This document shows, piece by piece, positions 48,328 to 58,207 of a DNA stretch of 64,000 nucleotides. The notes under the pieces are model-generated. The model saw nothing but the letters and a program-made list of their open reading frames with translations. It was not told the DNA's origin and did not search any database. Within the stretch, counting starts at the first letter, position 1. Every line of letters begins with the position of its first letter. The stretch covers positions 280,023,158 to 280,087,157 of the forward strand of contig CM068373.1 of NCBI GenBank assembly GCA_034769895.1, in the 5' to 3' direction. The DNA comes from Magicicada septendecula (Eukaryota > Arthropoda > Insecta > Hemiptera > Cicadidae). The translations under genes were made by a program, and so were the position numbers.

Positions 48328-49579
48328 TGTGAAGCTATTTATTTATCACAATTATTTTGAGTACCATACACATAGAAATACCTAGAATGACTTTCACTTA
48401 CCATCCAGACATGCTCTTTTGGGTCCAGGGTCTCATACGAACACCAAGATACAAGCACAATTTTGAAGGTTGCGTAAATAATTTACACAACACAAGTTTA
48501 AGAAGAGAATTTCCATTTAATGTTTTACTGTTATTTTAGTGAAATTAAGAACATACATTTAGTAAATACATGTTTCAGGTGTTGTGCAACACGTGACTCT
48601 GTTGTAATATGACTTACAATCTACGGCTTACCTTATTTTTTCTAGGACACAACACAGTTATAACTCTCACAGACACAAACTCAGCCCAGCTTTGCCACTC
48701 TCACATACACACCTTATTTATAGTTTAGAAAATCCGTAACATTTTATCTGACTCAAATTCCCCCTTCGTCGGCCATGCGGTCCCCACGCACACGCATTGT
48801 CCGAACGGTTTTTTATTGTCCGAAATAGAAAAGGAAAATAAAATTCTCGATTAAGGCCCTCTCGATAGATTGACCTCGGTCATATGACACTTCAACTGAT
48901 TAATCCACTCTTTTACTCGTTAAATTACAACTTTTTTGACGAGCCTACTGAGGCCCAGTCCGGTACCTGGAACTGTTACTCGTAGACTGCCCCTGGAACT
49001 GGTAACGTAACAGTTACATCTTCCTTTCTCTGGCGGGAAGCTGTTGTTCACTGCCACTATGGTTTCGTCGCTCATTGCTCATTTGCTGAGAGGTAACCAT
49101 TTTATGTGTGGAATAAAGCTGGTATGTGTGTGTGACCCAAGGCCGATATTGGACTTGGCTCCGCTGACGTCATTGGAAAGGCCGGATTTAGCCATGACTT
49201 CCTACCGCTCAAAAAAGCACATTGCTGGATTTTGCTCATCCCAGGGCATCCTGTTTTGTGGCTGGATGCGTCACTCAAACTTATGTTGGGGCAGTTGCGT
49301 CTGTATGCCGCTACACAAGTACAGATTTCTGAGAAGTTTGAAGGGGGTAAACGCTTCGCTGGCCGACTTACACAATGGAAATTGCGTAACGCCTTTGTCT
49401 CAGACTGCTATTTCTCAACACTGGAAATAACGTTGCCATGCGTTCTGTTACAATGGAATGAATTTCATTACACAATAATTTTCACGACTTTTTTACAAAC
49501 CCGCACCAAAATGAAAGAAATAAAAATGTACTTGCCCCATACGGTAAAAATAAAAACACCCAAAAATTGACCCACTACA
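48328..49579 (-). repeat. E2 5' LTR
   Basis: 1,252 bp; one base shorter than the 3' LTR and otherwise nearly identical. Confidence 0.95.
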
Positions 49580-49583
49580 ACAG

Positions 49584-49900
49584 TAATCGCCCGAAAAGGC
49601 GGGGAAATCTTCTAATTAGCATGTTCTTCACAATCATCATTTTATAGACTGTACGTATTAAATTCACATATAATATAATATTATATAAGGTTGGTGTACA
49701 GTGTATGTTACGCCTTATTTAGGCCTCCGATGATGGTAACATGCTTTGATGTTACTCATCAACACTTACTGCTATCGACAGTGACACATGCCGCCACTGC
49801 AATAGCCTAACTTATAGCTAAACTTATGTCCTTCTGCATATGCTAACACCACATTCCACAATTAATTTTCTCTTCTATTGACATCTAACGACCCCCCAAA
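49584..49900 (-). ncRNA. E3 hairpin-rich region, second half
   Basis: Continues the E3 structured region across the E2 insertion. TAATCG (49584-49589) closes the stem opened at 40457. Then ACTGTAC (49648-49654) pairs with GTACAGT (49696-49702), the box GGCCTCCGATG follows (about 49722), and GTAACA (49736-49741) pairs with TGTTAC (49750-49755). Same order as in E2 44463-44690. Confidence 0.58.
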
Positions 49901-49982
49901 ATCACCCCTTAATCTTGCACAATAATATAATAAACATTAACCTTGAACATTAACATTGCTATATTGAACTAAACAATTCACC

Positions 49983-50355
49983 TGTACGATATTATCTTGA
50001 AATGAAGTAAAGTAAGACAGCTTTCTTACTGTATAATTTGGTAGCCTCTGGTGAGCTCTATAGCAGCATAGCATGCAGAATTGCTAACAAGAAATAAATA
50101 ATCTTAAAATGACTTACCGTAATCTCACGACTGGGTTGATCCTGACACTCAGGCAGGATAGACTGGTTGGGAAGAGGATGGGTTGCATGCACGGATTTCT
50201 ACCTGCCGAGGAGTCACGACTCGTGGATGATGACCCTAAGATGGTTGGCGTACGACAAAAGCTACAGGTCCAGTGCATGCATGGACCCTACAAAAGCCAC
50301 AGTGCCAACTTCGGAAAATGAAAATAATGACCGGTTCGATCCGAAATATCGAACA
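49983..50355 (-). repeat. BEL 3' LTR
   Basis: 373 bp, matched by 57297-57669 with scattered substitutions. A GGGGGCC purine-rich tract adjoins it on the minus strand. Confidence 0.95.
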
Positions 50356-50976
50356 CCGGCCCCCGTTGACCGCAATGGGTCAACCACCAACTACACCAAA
50401 AGACATGGCCAAATACATTACAAAAATTTGGCTTTTGGTGAACAGGAACACTCTCTGAAAATTACCCTCCAACATAGGAGGGGGTCACACGCAAACACAA
50501 GGAAATACAAACATACAGCAAAACATGCAATTAATTAGAAAACCATGCCGAATAACTCCGCCGCGGGCGCATCGACCAGGTTAGCAATCCGAAAGGTTCG
50601 GGTAGAGCAGATAAAACCCAATAACATACAATAAACAATGGCCCAGCCAAACACAATGTAAAACTCAGCAAATCAACTTAGTTAGTATTCCCTAGGTTTT
50701 TTTACATTTTTTTTCCTTTTTTATTTTTTTGTTGTTCCCCTTATTCCCCTTTTTTTATCATTTTTTTTTTTACTTATTTTTTTGTTGTTGATTTGTTGAG
50801 CATCCATAACTCCCAATAAACTGGCACAACGCCATGCCAGAAACATTCCACAATGTAAACTTCACTGCGGACAACAGCTGGAAGGTATCACCTGGGATAT
50901 CCCAGAAAAATGTCAAGTAAGTCCACAACACAATCATTGAAACTAACTGCTCACCCGAAAAACAAGACAAACCCAA
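50356..50976 (-). other. BEL 3' untranslated region with a short hydrophobic frame
   Basis: The pol stop TGA (50977-50979) is followed in the same frame by 68 open codons down to 50770. These include a hydrophobic stretch (MIVLWTYLTFFW, then AVKFTLWNVSGMALCQFIG) that could form one or two membrane segments. Whether it is translated is unknown; the first in-frame ATG is internal. The rest is T- and C-rich noncoding DNA. Confidence 0.4.
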
Positions 50977-53900
50977 TCAAGAAGATATAGGCAACCGGTA
51001 TAATTTAATAGCCGGTCGTTCAAAAGAACCTGTGGAGGTTTTAACTGAAGCGCGACGAACAACCCCGTCGCTCCCCGGAAACACAGCTGAAACTCGGCCA
51101 AGAGGCCACATCAGGGGGGGAGAATTCTGTTCCTCCATAACCACCAGGTCCCCAACCATTAAATTTCTTGACTTAGACGACCACTTCGATCTGGCATGAA
51201 GTGCCGTCAAGTATTCCAAACGCCACCTTTTCCAAAAGGCTTGGAGCAAAGCGGCAATTTGTTTGTAATGACGGACGGTCCCTTCATTTAACGAGACTTC
51301 AGCTTCCGGGGGCGCGGTAATGGGGCGGCCAACCAAAAAATGACCAGGCGTTAGAGCCTGGTAATCACTTGGATCTGAAGATAGGGCAGTTAAAGGACGG
51401 GAATTTAAGATTCCCTCAATGCGAATGCATAAAGACGAAAATTCTGCTACGGTCAGCGACCTGGTCCCAATCATGCGTTTCATGTGAAACTTGGCTGACT
51501 GGACAGCCCGTTCCCACAAGCCACCCTGATGAGGGGCAGATGGAGGGATAAATTTAAACTCGATGTTGTTGTCAACAGCAAAAGCTGTTATCTGAGCTGA
51601 CAGGTCAGGATTGGAAAGAACATTTTTGAGCTCCCGTTTAAGTTCGGAGCGCGACCCCACAAAATTCCTACCACAATCCGAATACAGTGTTTTCGGAGCA
51701 CCACAACGACTAATAAACCGCCTCAACACATCAATAAACTGGGGCGTTGAAAGATCCATAGCCACTTCAAAGTGAACTGCTTTAGTGGCTAAGCAGATGA
51801 AAATGCATAGATACGCTTTGACTATAGGTGCCTTCCAAACAGCGTAAGCCCGTACCAAAAAGGGGCCAGCATAATCCATGCCGGAAGAATAAAATGGAGG
51901 TGCCGGATTAACCCTAGGGATTGGCAGATCCCCCATTAACGGGTTGGTGGGGCGAGGACGCGCCCTGAAACAAGGAAGACATTTCCAAATTATGGTTCTT
52001 ATGACCTGACATGCGGACAAAATCCAATAATTTTGGGCAAGCTGAAATTGAAGTTGCAAGGGCCCAGCATGACCTAACCACACATGGGTGTGATGAATTA
52101 GCAACCCTACTAGGTGGTGATGCTTGGGCAGTAAAACCGGAAAACGATTTCTAGTGACCGCAGAGTTGGTCAAACAACCGCGTACTCGAATGAGGCCAAA
52201 ATCATCTATAAACGGGACCAGGTGCTGAATGTGGACCGGGAGCCGCTTACCTAAACGAAGAGCCGCGAGCTCCTGTCCAAACACGCTGCGCTGAATGTAG
52301 CGTAAAATATACTTAACAGCCAACTTCTTCCAACCCATGGCTGTGGAAGCTTCAATCCGTGAAGGCAAAGCCCACCTTAAGATGACTGAGGTAACCCCTA
52401 CCACTAAGGGCCACGAGGACAAGTGCTCAAACAATTCCACCCGGGGCTCCTGAGTGAGAAACGAAGAGACCCTGGTCTCCAAGGCAACATCCTGCACGTC
52501 GTGATTCGGGCGATAATTAATAGGGGGCCATTGCAGAGCATCAAGCTTTAACCAATCTGGCCCCGACCACCACAATGTCGACGACCGGAGGCTGGAGAGT
52601 GACGTACCTCTAGAGGCTAAATCAGCGGGGTTAGAAACACCATGAACATGACGCCAAGATTTAGTATCGGTCCACTCGGTAATGGCAGCCACCCGATTAG
52701 CAATAAACGTCTTCAATTTAAAAGTAGGCATATTCAGCCAATCCAAGACAATCGTCGAGTCCGTCCATAAGAAAACTTGACTCAATTGAATACATGACGA
52801 GAATAAGCCAACATAATGACGAACAAGTTTGGCTAAAAGATAAGCTCCCAACAACTCCAAACGTGGGATTGATAAAGTTTTAAGAGGTGCCACTTTAGTT
52901 TTAGACGACACCAACGAAACCACCGGAGGACCAGAGTCAGTATAAATGGACAGATAGAGGACGGCCGCGTAACCAAACTGGGAAGCATCACAGAAACCAT
53001 GCAATATAACCCTTTCAATATGCCCACCTTTAGGGAGGAATGGTCGGGAAATAGTAATTACCGAAAAATGATTCAAAGAGGACAGGAATTGACTCCAATA
53101 ATCATTTAAGTCACCACTTAGAGGAGCATCCCAGTCCAAGCCCTCAGCCCAGAGTTTTTGGAAAAAAGCCTTGGCCCTGAAAATCACTGGTGAAAGCCAA
53201 CCACATGGGTCAAATAATTGTGCCATCTGGGATAACACGACACGTTTGGTAAATTGAACCTGAGCATTGCTGCAACAGGCCAAAGGAGGAAATGAGAAGC
53301 AATCGGTTGAATGGTCCCAACTTAAACCCAGAATATCCTTATCCTTAGCAACGATGGAATCACTCGGAGCGGCTGATTCAGGTAGGCAGTCGGGTTGATT
53401 AGTACACCATTTTTTCAAATTGAACCCTCCTGAAGACAACAACAGAATTAATTCCTGTTGTAATTTGCAAAGCTCTGATTTAGAATCAGCGCCAGCAGCA
53501 ATATCATCAACAAAAATATTACAGCTAAGTACCGCCGCTCCCGCAGGAAAATTAACTGCCTCATCCTGAGCCAGCCGCTGCAAGGTTCGCAACGCCTGAA
53601 AAGGGGCGCAAGCCAGCCCGTAAGTAACGGTACACAAAGTGAAAACCCTTAGTAGGGCGGTAACCTCCTCACGCCATAAAATACACAGGTATGCCGAGTC
53701 ATCAGGATGCATAGCAATTTGGCGATACATCTGTTCGATGTCGCACGTGAAAACATGGCTAAACCGCCGAAACAAAGTCAAAACGTCGGACAGTAAGGTC
53801 TGCAACTTAGGGCCAACACATAACACGTCATTTAAGGAAATCCCAGAGGACGTCTTCATGCTGGCGTCAAACACCACCCTTATTTTTGAAGTATCACCTC

Positions 53901-54819
53901 TAACTTTAAAGATACCATGATGAGGGATGAAATATTTTGGAAAATTGGGGTCGGACACCAACGACATATGCCCCTGAGCGACATAATCCGTTATAAATTG
54001 CACATACTGGCTCTTAAACTGACTGTTAGCCGCAAATTTCCTTTCTAACGCAAAAAACCTAGACATGGCTCCCTTAAGGGAATTTCCCAAAATGTGAGAA
54101 GAGTTTTTGAAGAACGGCAAGCGCACCTGGTAACGACCCAACGGCAACCGACTTGTTGACTCCATGTTTGTTGTATCCGTTGATAACGTTGTGACGGAAG
54201 GATAAAAGTGGTGGAAATGACAGTGAAGCTGATGTGCAGATACTAGATCCAAAGGAAGGCCAGTGAGACCGCTAGCACAAGTCAAGGCACAGTTAAGTGA
54301 AATTGGGGCTCTACCCATAATCACAAACCCAAAACGTGTCCTAACTGCAACAGGCAAACCTGCACCCAAGTGAATAGTCTCTCCCAAAAGAATAGCCGCT
54401 ACAATATCGGCTCCAAACAACGCATCAATTGGTGCTGCTACATCGAAGGTAGGGTCAGCTAACAAAAGGTCTTTTGTAGCCTGCTTAACTTCAGGCAACA
54501 CCTGGAACGTAGGTGAGTCCAACGAAATCTTAGACAGAATTATGAAAGCATGGTTAGACGCCACAACCTCGCGTTTTAAAGTTTCCAAGGACAGATGGCA
54601 CACCTTTTTTGCTTTGGTGGCAATATCACCTACCCCATTGACACTTACTGAAGCGTCAAAACAGGCGCACTTTAAGCGAGATGCACATGCTTCAGTGATG
54701 AAAGAAGCGTGGGACGCGCTATCCAGGATGGCCCTAACTACAATATAACCACCACTGGGAGACGACAAGACTGCTAGACATGTGGCTAACAGAACCCCTG
54801 CAGGATGGGGCAGAGACAC
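50977..54819 (-). CDS. pol: BEL/Pao pol polyprotein (protease, RT, RNase H, integrase)
   Basis: The open frame of 1,280 codons begins after a frame break upstream; the first codon counted is GTG, so the true start lies in the upstream gag frame. Aspartic protease: ILDSASHASFI, Asp33. RT: RVVFDASMK (314-322), CDIEQMYRQI (Asp360), FVDDI (436-440). RNase H: GFCDAS (608-613), IPRLELLGA (651-659), WTDST (686-690). Integrase: zinc-binding His912/His917 and CLPC (947-950), then Asp982 (MDYAGPF), Asp1048 (YSDCG) and Glu1103 (LWERA). The C-terminal domain (about 1190-1275) is the type usual after BEL integrases. RT, RNase H and integrase order and the Pao-type protease fix the BEL/Pao assignment. SDCG replaces the usual SDNG-like motif, a possible weakening of the integrase. 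Confidence 0.96.
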   Translation of the reverse strand: MSLPHPAGVLLATCLAVLSSPSGGYIVVRAILDSASHASFITEACASRLKCACFDASVSVNGVGDIATKAKKVCHLSLETLKREVVASNHAFIILSKISLDSPTFQVLPEVKQATKDLLLADPTFDVAAPIDALFGADIVAAILLGETIHLGAGLPVAVRTRFGFVIMGRAPISLNCALTCASGLTGLPLDLVSAHQLHCHFHHFYPSVTTLSTDTTNMESTSRLPLGRYQVRLPFFKNSSHILGNSLKGAMSRFFALERKFAANSQFKSQYVQFITDYVAQGHMSLVSDPNFPKYFIPHHGIFKVRGDTSKIRVVFDASMKTSSGISLNDVLCVGPKLQTLLSDVLTLFRRFSHVFTCDIEQMYRQIAMHPDDSAYLCILWREEVTALLRVFTLCTVTYGLACAPFQALRTLQRLAQDEAVNFPAGAAVLSCNIFVDDIAAGADSKSELCKLQQELILLLSSGGFNLKKWCTNQPDCLPESAAPSDSIVAKDKDILGLSWDHSTDCFSFPPLACCSNAQVQFTKRVVLSQMAQLFDPCGWLSPVIFRAKAFFQKLWAEGLDWDAPLSGDLNDYWSQFLSSLNHFSVITISRPFLPKGGHIERVILHGFCDASQFGYAAVLYLSIYTDSGPPVVSLVSSKTKVAPLKTLSIPRLELLGAYLLAKLVRHYVGLFSSCIQLSQVFLWTDSTIVLDWLNMPTFKLKTFIANRVAAITEWTDTKSWRHVHGVSNPADLASRGTSLSSLRSSTLWWSGPDWLKLDALQWPPINYRPNHDVQDVALETRVSSFLTQEPRVELFEHLSSWPLVVGVTSVILRWALPSRIEASTAMGWKKLAVKYILRYIQRSVFGQELAALRLGKRLPVHIQHLVPFIDDFGLIRVRGCLTNSAVTRNRFPVLLPKHHHLVGLLIHHTHVWLGHAGPLQLQFQLAQNYWILSACQVIRTIIWKCLPCFRARPRPTNPLMGDLPIPRVNPAPPFYSSGMDYAGPFLVRAYAVWKAPIVKAYLCIFICLATKAVHFEVAMDLSTPQFIDVLRRFISRCGAPKTLYSDCGRNFVGSRSELKRELKNVLSNPDLSAQITAFAVDNNIEFKFIPPSAPHQGGLWERAVQSAKFHMKRMIGTRSLTVAEFSSLCIRIEGILNSRPLTALSSDPSDYQALTPGHFLVGRPITAPPEAEVSLNEGTVRHYKQIAALLQAFWKRWRLEYLTALHARSKWSSKSRNLMVGDLVVMEEQNSPPLMWPLGRVSAVFPGSDGVVRRASVKTSTGSFERPAIKLYRLPISS

Positions 54820-54821
54820 GG

Positions 54822-55240
54822 TCAGAGTAGTGCTAGACAGATCAACTTGGTCAACAAGCGATGGCCCCGAAGACTTGAGTTCAGCTGTTTCTGAAATCTG
54901 TGAACGAGACGGAGACGGACGGGCATTTTGAAATGAAGTAAAGTGTGGTGGTACTTAGAGCCACACATTTTGCACCTATTTTTGCACCAGCCCGAATGTT
55001 TATGTTGGAGGCACGAAAGACAACATTTTTTATTTTTAAGACTTTGAAATCGAGCCCTAGGGTCCTTACTCAGCCACGCCGGACACTTGAGAAGCACATG
55101 GGTCCGGGAATCGCAATGAAGGCAACGTGAACTAGATGCATCCCGTTGCGTAACCTCCGCAAATAACGTAGACACAGCAAGAGGAGTAGCCTTAGAAAAG
55201 GAAACCTTCTGGGTTTTCTGGTGGCTAGTGCTAGGAAGAG
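54822..55240 (-). pseudogene. gag: BEL gag zinc-finger region, out of frame with its neighbours
   Basis: The open stretch carries the BEL-type cysteine/histidine array: CLHCDSRTHVLLKC, CCLSCLQHKHSGWC and CKMCGSKYHHTLLH. It normally links gag to protease in one frame. Here the frame changes on both sides, at about 55240 (to gag) and about 54930 (to pol), each consistent with a one-base indel. Functionality is therefore doubtful unless programmed shifts are used, which two separate breaks make unlikely. Confidence 0.8.
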
Positions 55241-56163
55241 CAGGTAACCAAAGATGCCTGTTCTTTCTGTTCCGCCATAGCGGTTAAAAATGTCATAATT
55301 TCTGTTAGGGCAGGGAGATTCTCTTTGTCCGTAACAGACGCCTCAAAGCGTTCACGCAATGATAGATCCAACCTTGACAATACAAAAGACGCATATATTG
55401 CTGGATATATATCAGCAATGTTTAGAGCTGACAATGCTGAAAAGTTAGCATTGAAGCTGTCCACCAATTTTCTAATAGACGCAGCTGATCGCATAGAAGC
55501 GGCTGGTAACTGAAGCAGATTGGTACAATAAACCCGAGCGGCCAAACGAGGATTGTGATAACGGTTTTTAAGAGTTGACAGTACAAGCGAATAACTATCA
55601 TCAACTATGGGAAGCGCGGCAACCTTCTCATACGCGTCACCCTTAAGATGAGTCAATAAATATAACAATTTCTGCTTTGCAGTGAGGGCAGGACTTTCGT
55701 CCACTAATGTGGTGAACTTTGACCAAAACTCGGACCAACATTTGGCCTGGCCATCAAAACAAGGTAAAGAAAGCTTCAGCAACTCATGAACGAGAACACC
55801 TGAGTGCCCGCCACTTGCCGATGAAAACCGACCGGAACCCACCGGTATTTCTGGTTTAGTTAGTTTTGAAGCTAAAATGCTACCCCGGACATAAATATCC
55901 TCAATTTGCGCTACCACTGAAAAAATGTGGTCCTCGTCCAATCCCTCGGGCAATGACTCTGCCGATAGGTAAGGATCCACCTTACCTAGAAGATCTTGAT
56001 ATTTTTCGGACAACCTGGAGGCCAAGATACCGGCTTCATGTTGATCCACGACCCTCAATTGCGGCAACCCTTCCAACCTATTTATTAAATGCTGCAATAT
56101 TTATTAAATGCAGTATTCCCACCGAAGTGGTCCGGTCAAAAGCTGCCAGCGACAATTTAGCAG
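55231..56163 (-). pseudogene. gag: BEL gag, N-terminal part with a tandem-duplication lesion
   Basis: The long frame (288 codons from 56097) contains the BEL capsid-like domain: LKLSLPCFDGQAKCWSEFW and FTTLVDESPALTAKQKLLYL. A better N-terminus starts at ATG 56163 (MPAKLSLAAF...) in another frame. The two are separated by a tandem duplication of about 19 bases (a TGCATTTAATAAATA-like sequence repeated at about 56087-56122), which breaks the reading frame. A second break ends the frame at 55231. Capsid role by family; this copy is damaged. Confidence 0.8.
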
Positions 56164-57296
56164 GCATACTGAATTAAAAAATATCGCGCAACCGACAACC
56201 ACCCTTAATAAGAGAATTAGAAATTGAACAATAATCACGACCCGACCTAGCCTAACAGTGATCGAGATAACTAGGCGTCTGACACAACTACTTTTCATAA
56301 ACAATACCGAGCAAGATAAATACATAAGTAAATTAGTGCAAGGCAAAATACAACTTACACAATCCAACCGGTGAATAGTACCAAACACAATAAATTACAT
56401 ACTCAAAAAACACGCAACAAATTGATTTACACAGTGCAAAAGCACGACAAAAAAACACAAGTTGCACAAGATTACAGCACATACGGTGCAAAATAATGGT
56501 ACACAAAAGTGCACCCAAAAAAACATGTATAATACCAAATAGAATAAATACACACAAAACACAGCAAAGTACAATGTACAACAATTAACCAGTTACCGAA
56601 CCAAACACAATAACTGGGACACATTAAATGCCAAAATTGATGGTCAACGCGGCGTGTATGGACAGGATATCGCATAGGCAAAATATAAACCGCACCAAAA
56701 GGTAATAGTCAATGCCAAAAAAATTAAATATAAGGCAGGCTATACCGAAACCTGGATAACCTAAAACCAAACCGTTCCCTTTACGCCTGACAGTCGCAAA
56801 CACGTAATGCCCAATTTCACGTGGAAAGCAGACCATAACAGGACGGAAACAAACTTCACCAGACTTGACCCAGTAATCAAACGACTACCCAAAAAACAAG
56901 GTGCAAAATTTTGACACAATATTTGCCCACCTGGCCATGCACACACGACGAAACTGCTGACCACAACCAACAGCATTAAAACGCAAACTCGTAGTTCACA
57001 TGCGTATTATACCAATGTGCTTCCGTGCAATAGCATGCAAATGACGAACATTCATGAAATTTAAAAAATTAACGGCATGCAAAACAACCACGAGCAGGCA
57101 CAAAAAACGAAACGGCACGGCACGTTGGTAATTAAAATAAAAATCGTGCAGCCAAAACTGACTTATAACCCATTTACTCACTCGAACCACCAGCAGCAAC
57201 ATGCACAAAATTACGAAACACGTGCTCCCAGTCGTGACGGCAAGCAATTTAACTGAAAAAGCTAGCAACCTCATGAACCCTCTGGTAGAAATTAGA
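56164..57296 (-). other. BEL 5' untranslated region
   Basis: 1.1 kb between the gag start and the 5' LTR, rich in CA/AAC on the plus strand. Several chance frames on the minus strand (up to 130 codons) have no motif. Confidence 0.65.
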
Positions 57297-57669
57297 TGTA
57301 CGATATTATCTTGAAATGAAGTAAAGTAAGACTGCTTTCTTACTGTATAATTTGGTAGCCTCTGGTGAGCTCTATAGCAGCATAGCATGCAGAATTGCTA
57401 ACAAGAAATAAATAATCTTAAAATGACTTACCGTAATCTCACGACTGGGTTGATCCTGACACTCAGGCAGGATAGACTGGTTAGGAAGAGGATGGGTTAC
57501 ATGCACGGATTTCTACCTGCCGAGGAGTCCCGACTCGTGGATGATGACCCTAAGATGGTTGGCGTACAACAAAGGCTACAGGTCCAGTACATGCATGGAC
57601 CCTACAAAAGCCGTAGTGCCAACTTCGGAAAATGAAAATAATGACCGGTTCGATCCGAAATATCGAACA
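57297..57669 (-). repeat. BEL 5' LTR
   Basis: 373 bp, partner of 49983-50355. Confidence 0.95.
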
Positions 57670-57865
57670 TCACCTTTAAAGAATTTGTATAGAAAATTAT
57701 AAACATTACAACTTGAACTTTCTATCAACTCTTTTTATATCACCCTTTAATTACTTATCATTTATTGTACCATTAAATTCTCCAAAAAATTTAAATTTAT
57801 TATCAACATTCATGTTACATCACCTTTCATTTATTATTACATTTCTACTATGAATTTCTGTTTAA

Positions 57866-58207
57866 CATTTTCATTATCAATTAGTTTGGGTGATTCTCAG
57901 TCATTCACAATGATTCGATTTATTGAATGGGCATTTACTCCATATAACCTTTCTTCCTTCTCACAACCACGAACAGATTTGCATAGGGTGACACCAATCT
58001 CTCAATAATAACCCCCTTCAACACTTTATCTACTATACTTATATCACTCCCCTCAATAATAAAATACCTGATACCCTCTTTGTAACTAGGATGTGTGTTC
58101 CCGAACCTGCAATTCCATTCATACCCTTTTGCCCTGCACATAATCTCGGCAAACACTCTTCGAAACTTCTCCATGCGAAACCTGCCACAACGACGTACGT
58201 TGATCAC
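57866..58207 (-). pseudogene. Ty3/gypsy reverse transcriptase N-terminal relic in E3
   Basis: Minus-strand sequence shows the region between protease and RT typical of Ty3/gypsy pol: RRVFAE, AKGYEWNCRF, GVIIERLVSPYANLFVVVRR. After a frame change near 57935 comes VNAHSINRIIVND and an in-frame stop, the position of the first RT motif. Everything beyond, including the YxDD box, is gone. The relic lies downstream of E3's gag-like gene in the correct order, so it marks E3 as a degenerate gypsy-type element rather than a de novo pol-less one. Confidence 0.7.

Larger units (their letters stand above)
40478..49579 (-). mobile_element. LTR retroelement E2 (pol-less, gag-like ORF)
   Basis: A 9.1 kb element inserted in E3 with 4 bp target duplication ACAG (40474-40477 and 49580-49583) and LTRs of 1,253 and 1,252 bp (TGTGAAG...CTACA). 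Sense (minus) order: 5' LTR, exact tRNA-Lys primer-binding site, intact gag-like ORF, A+T-rich noncoding DNA, hairpin-rich region, 3' conserved block, polypurine tract and 3' LTR. No pol genes. I noticed about nine differences between the LTRs, so it is young but older than E1. Confidence 0.93.
49983..57669 (-). mobile_element. BEL/Pao LTR retrotransposon
   Basis: A 7.7 kb element inserted in E3, with two 373 bp LTRs (TGTACGAT...TCGAACA) and 5 bp target duplication TCACC (49978-49982, 57670-57674). Encodes gag, a zinc-finger region and pol on the minus strand. The gag region has several frame lesions while pol is open. The 57170-57296 side follows the 5' LTR, but its primer-binding site could not be assigned to a tRNA. 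Confidence 0.96.
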
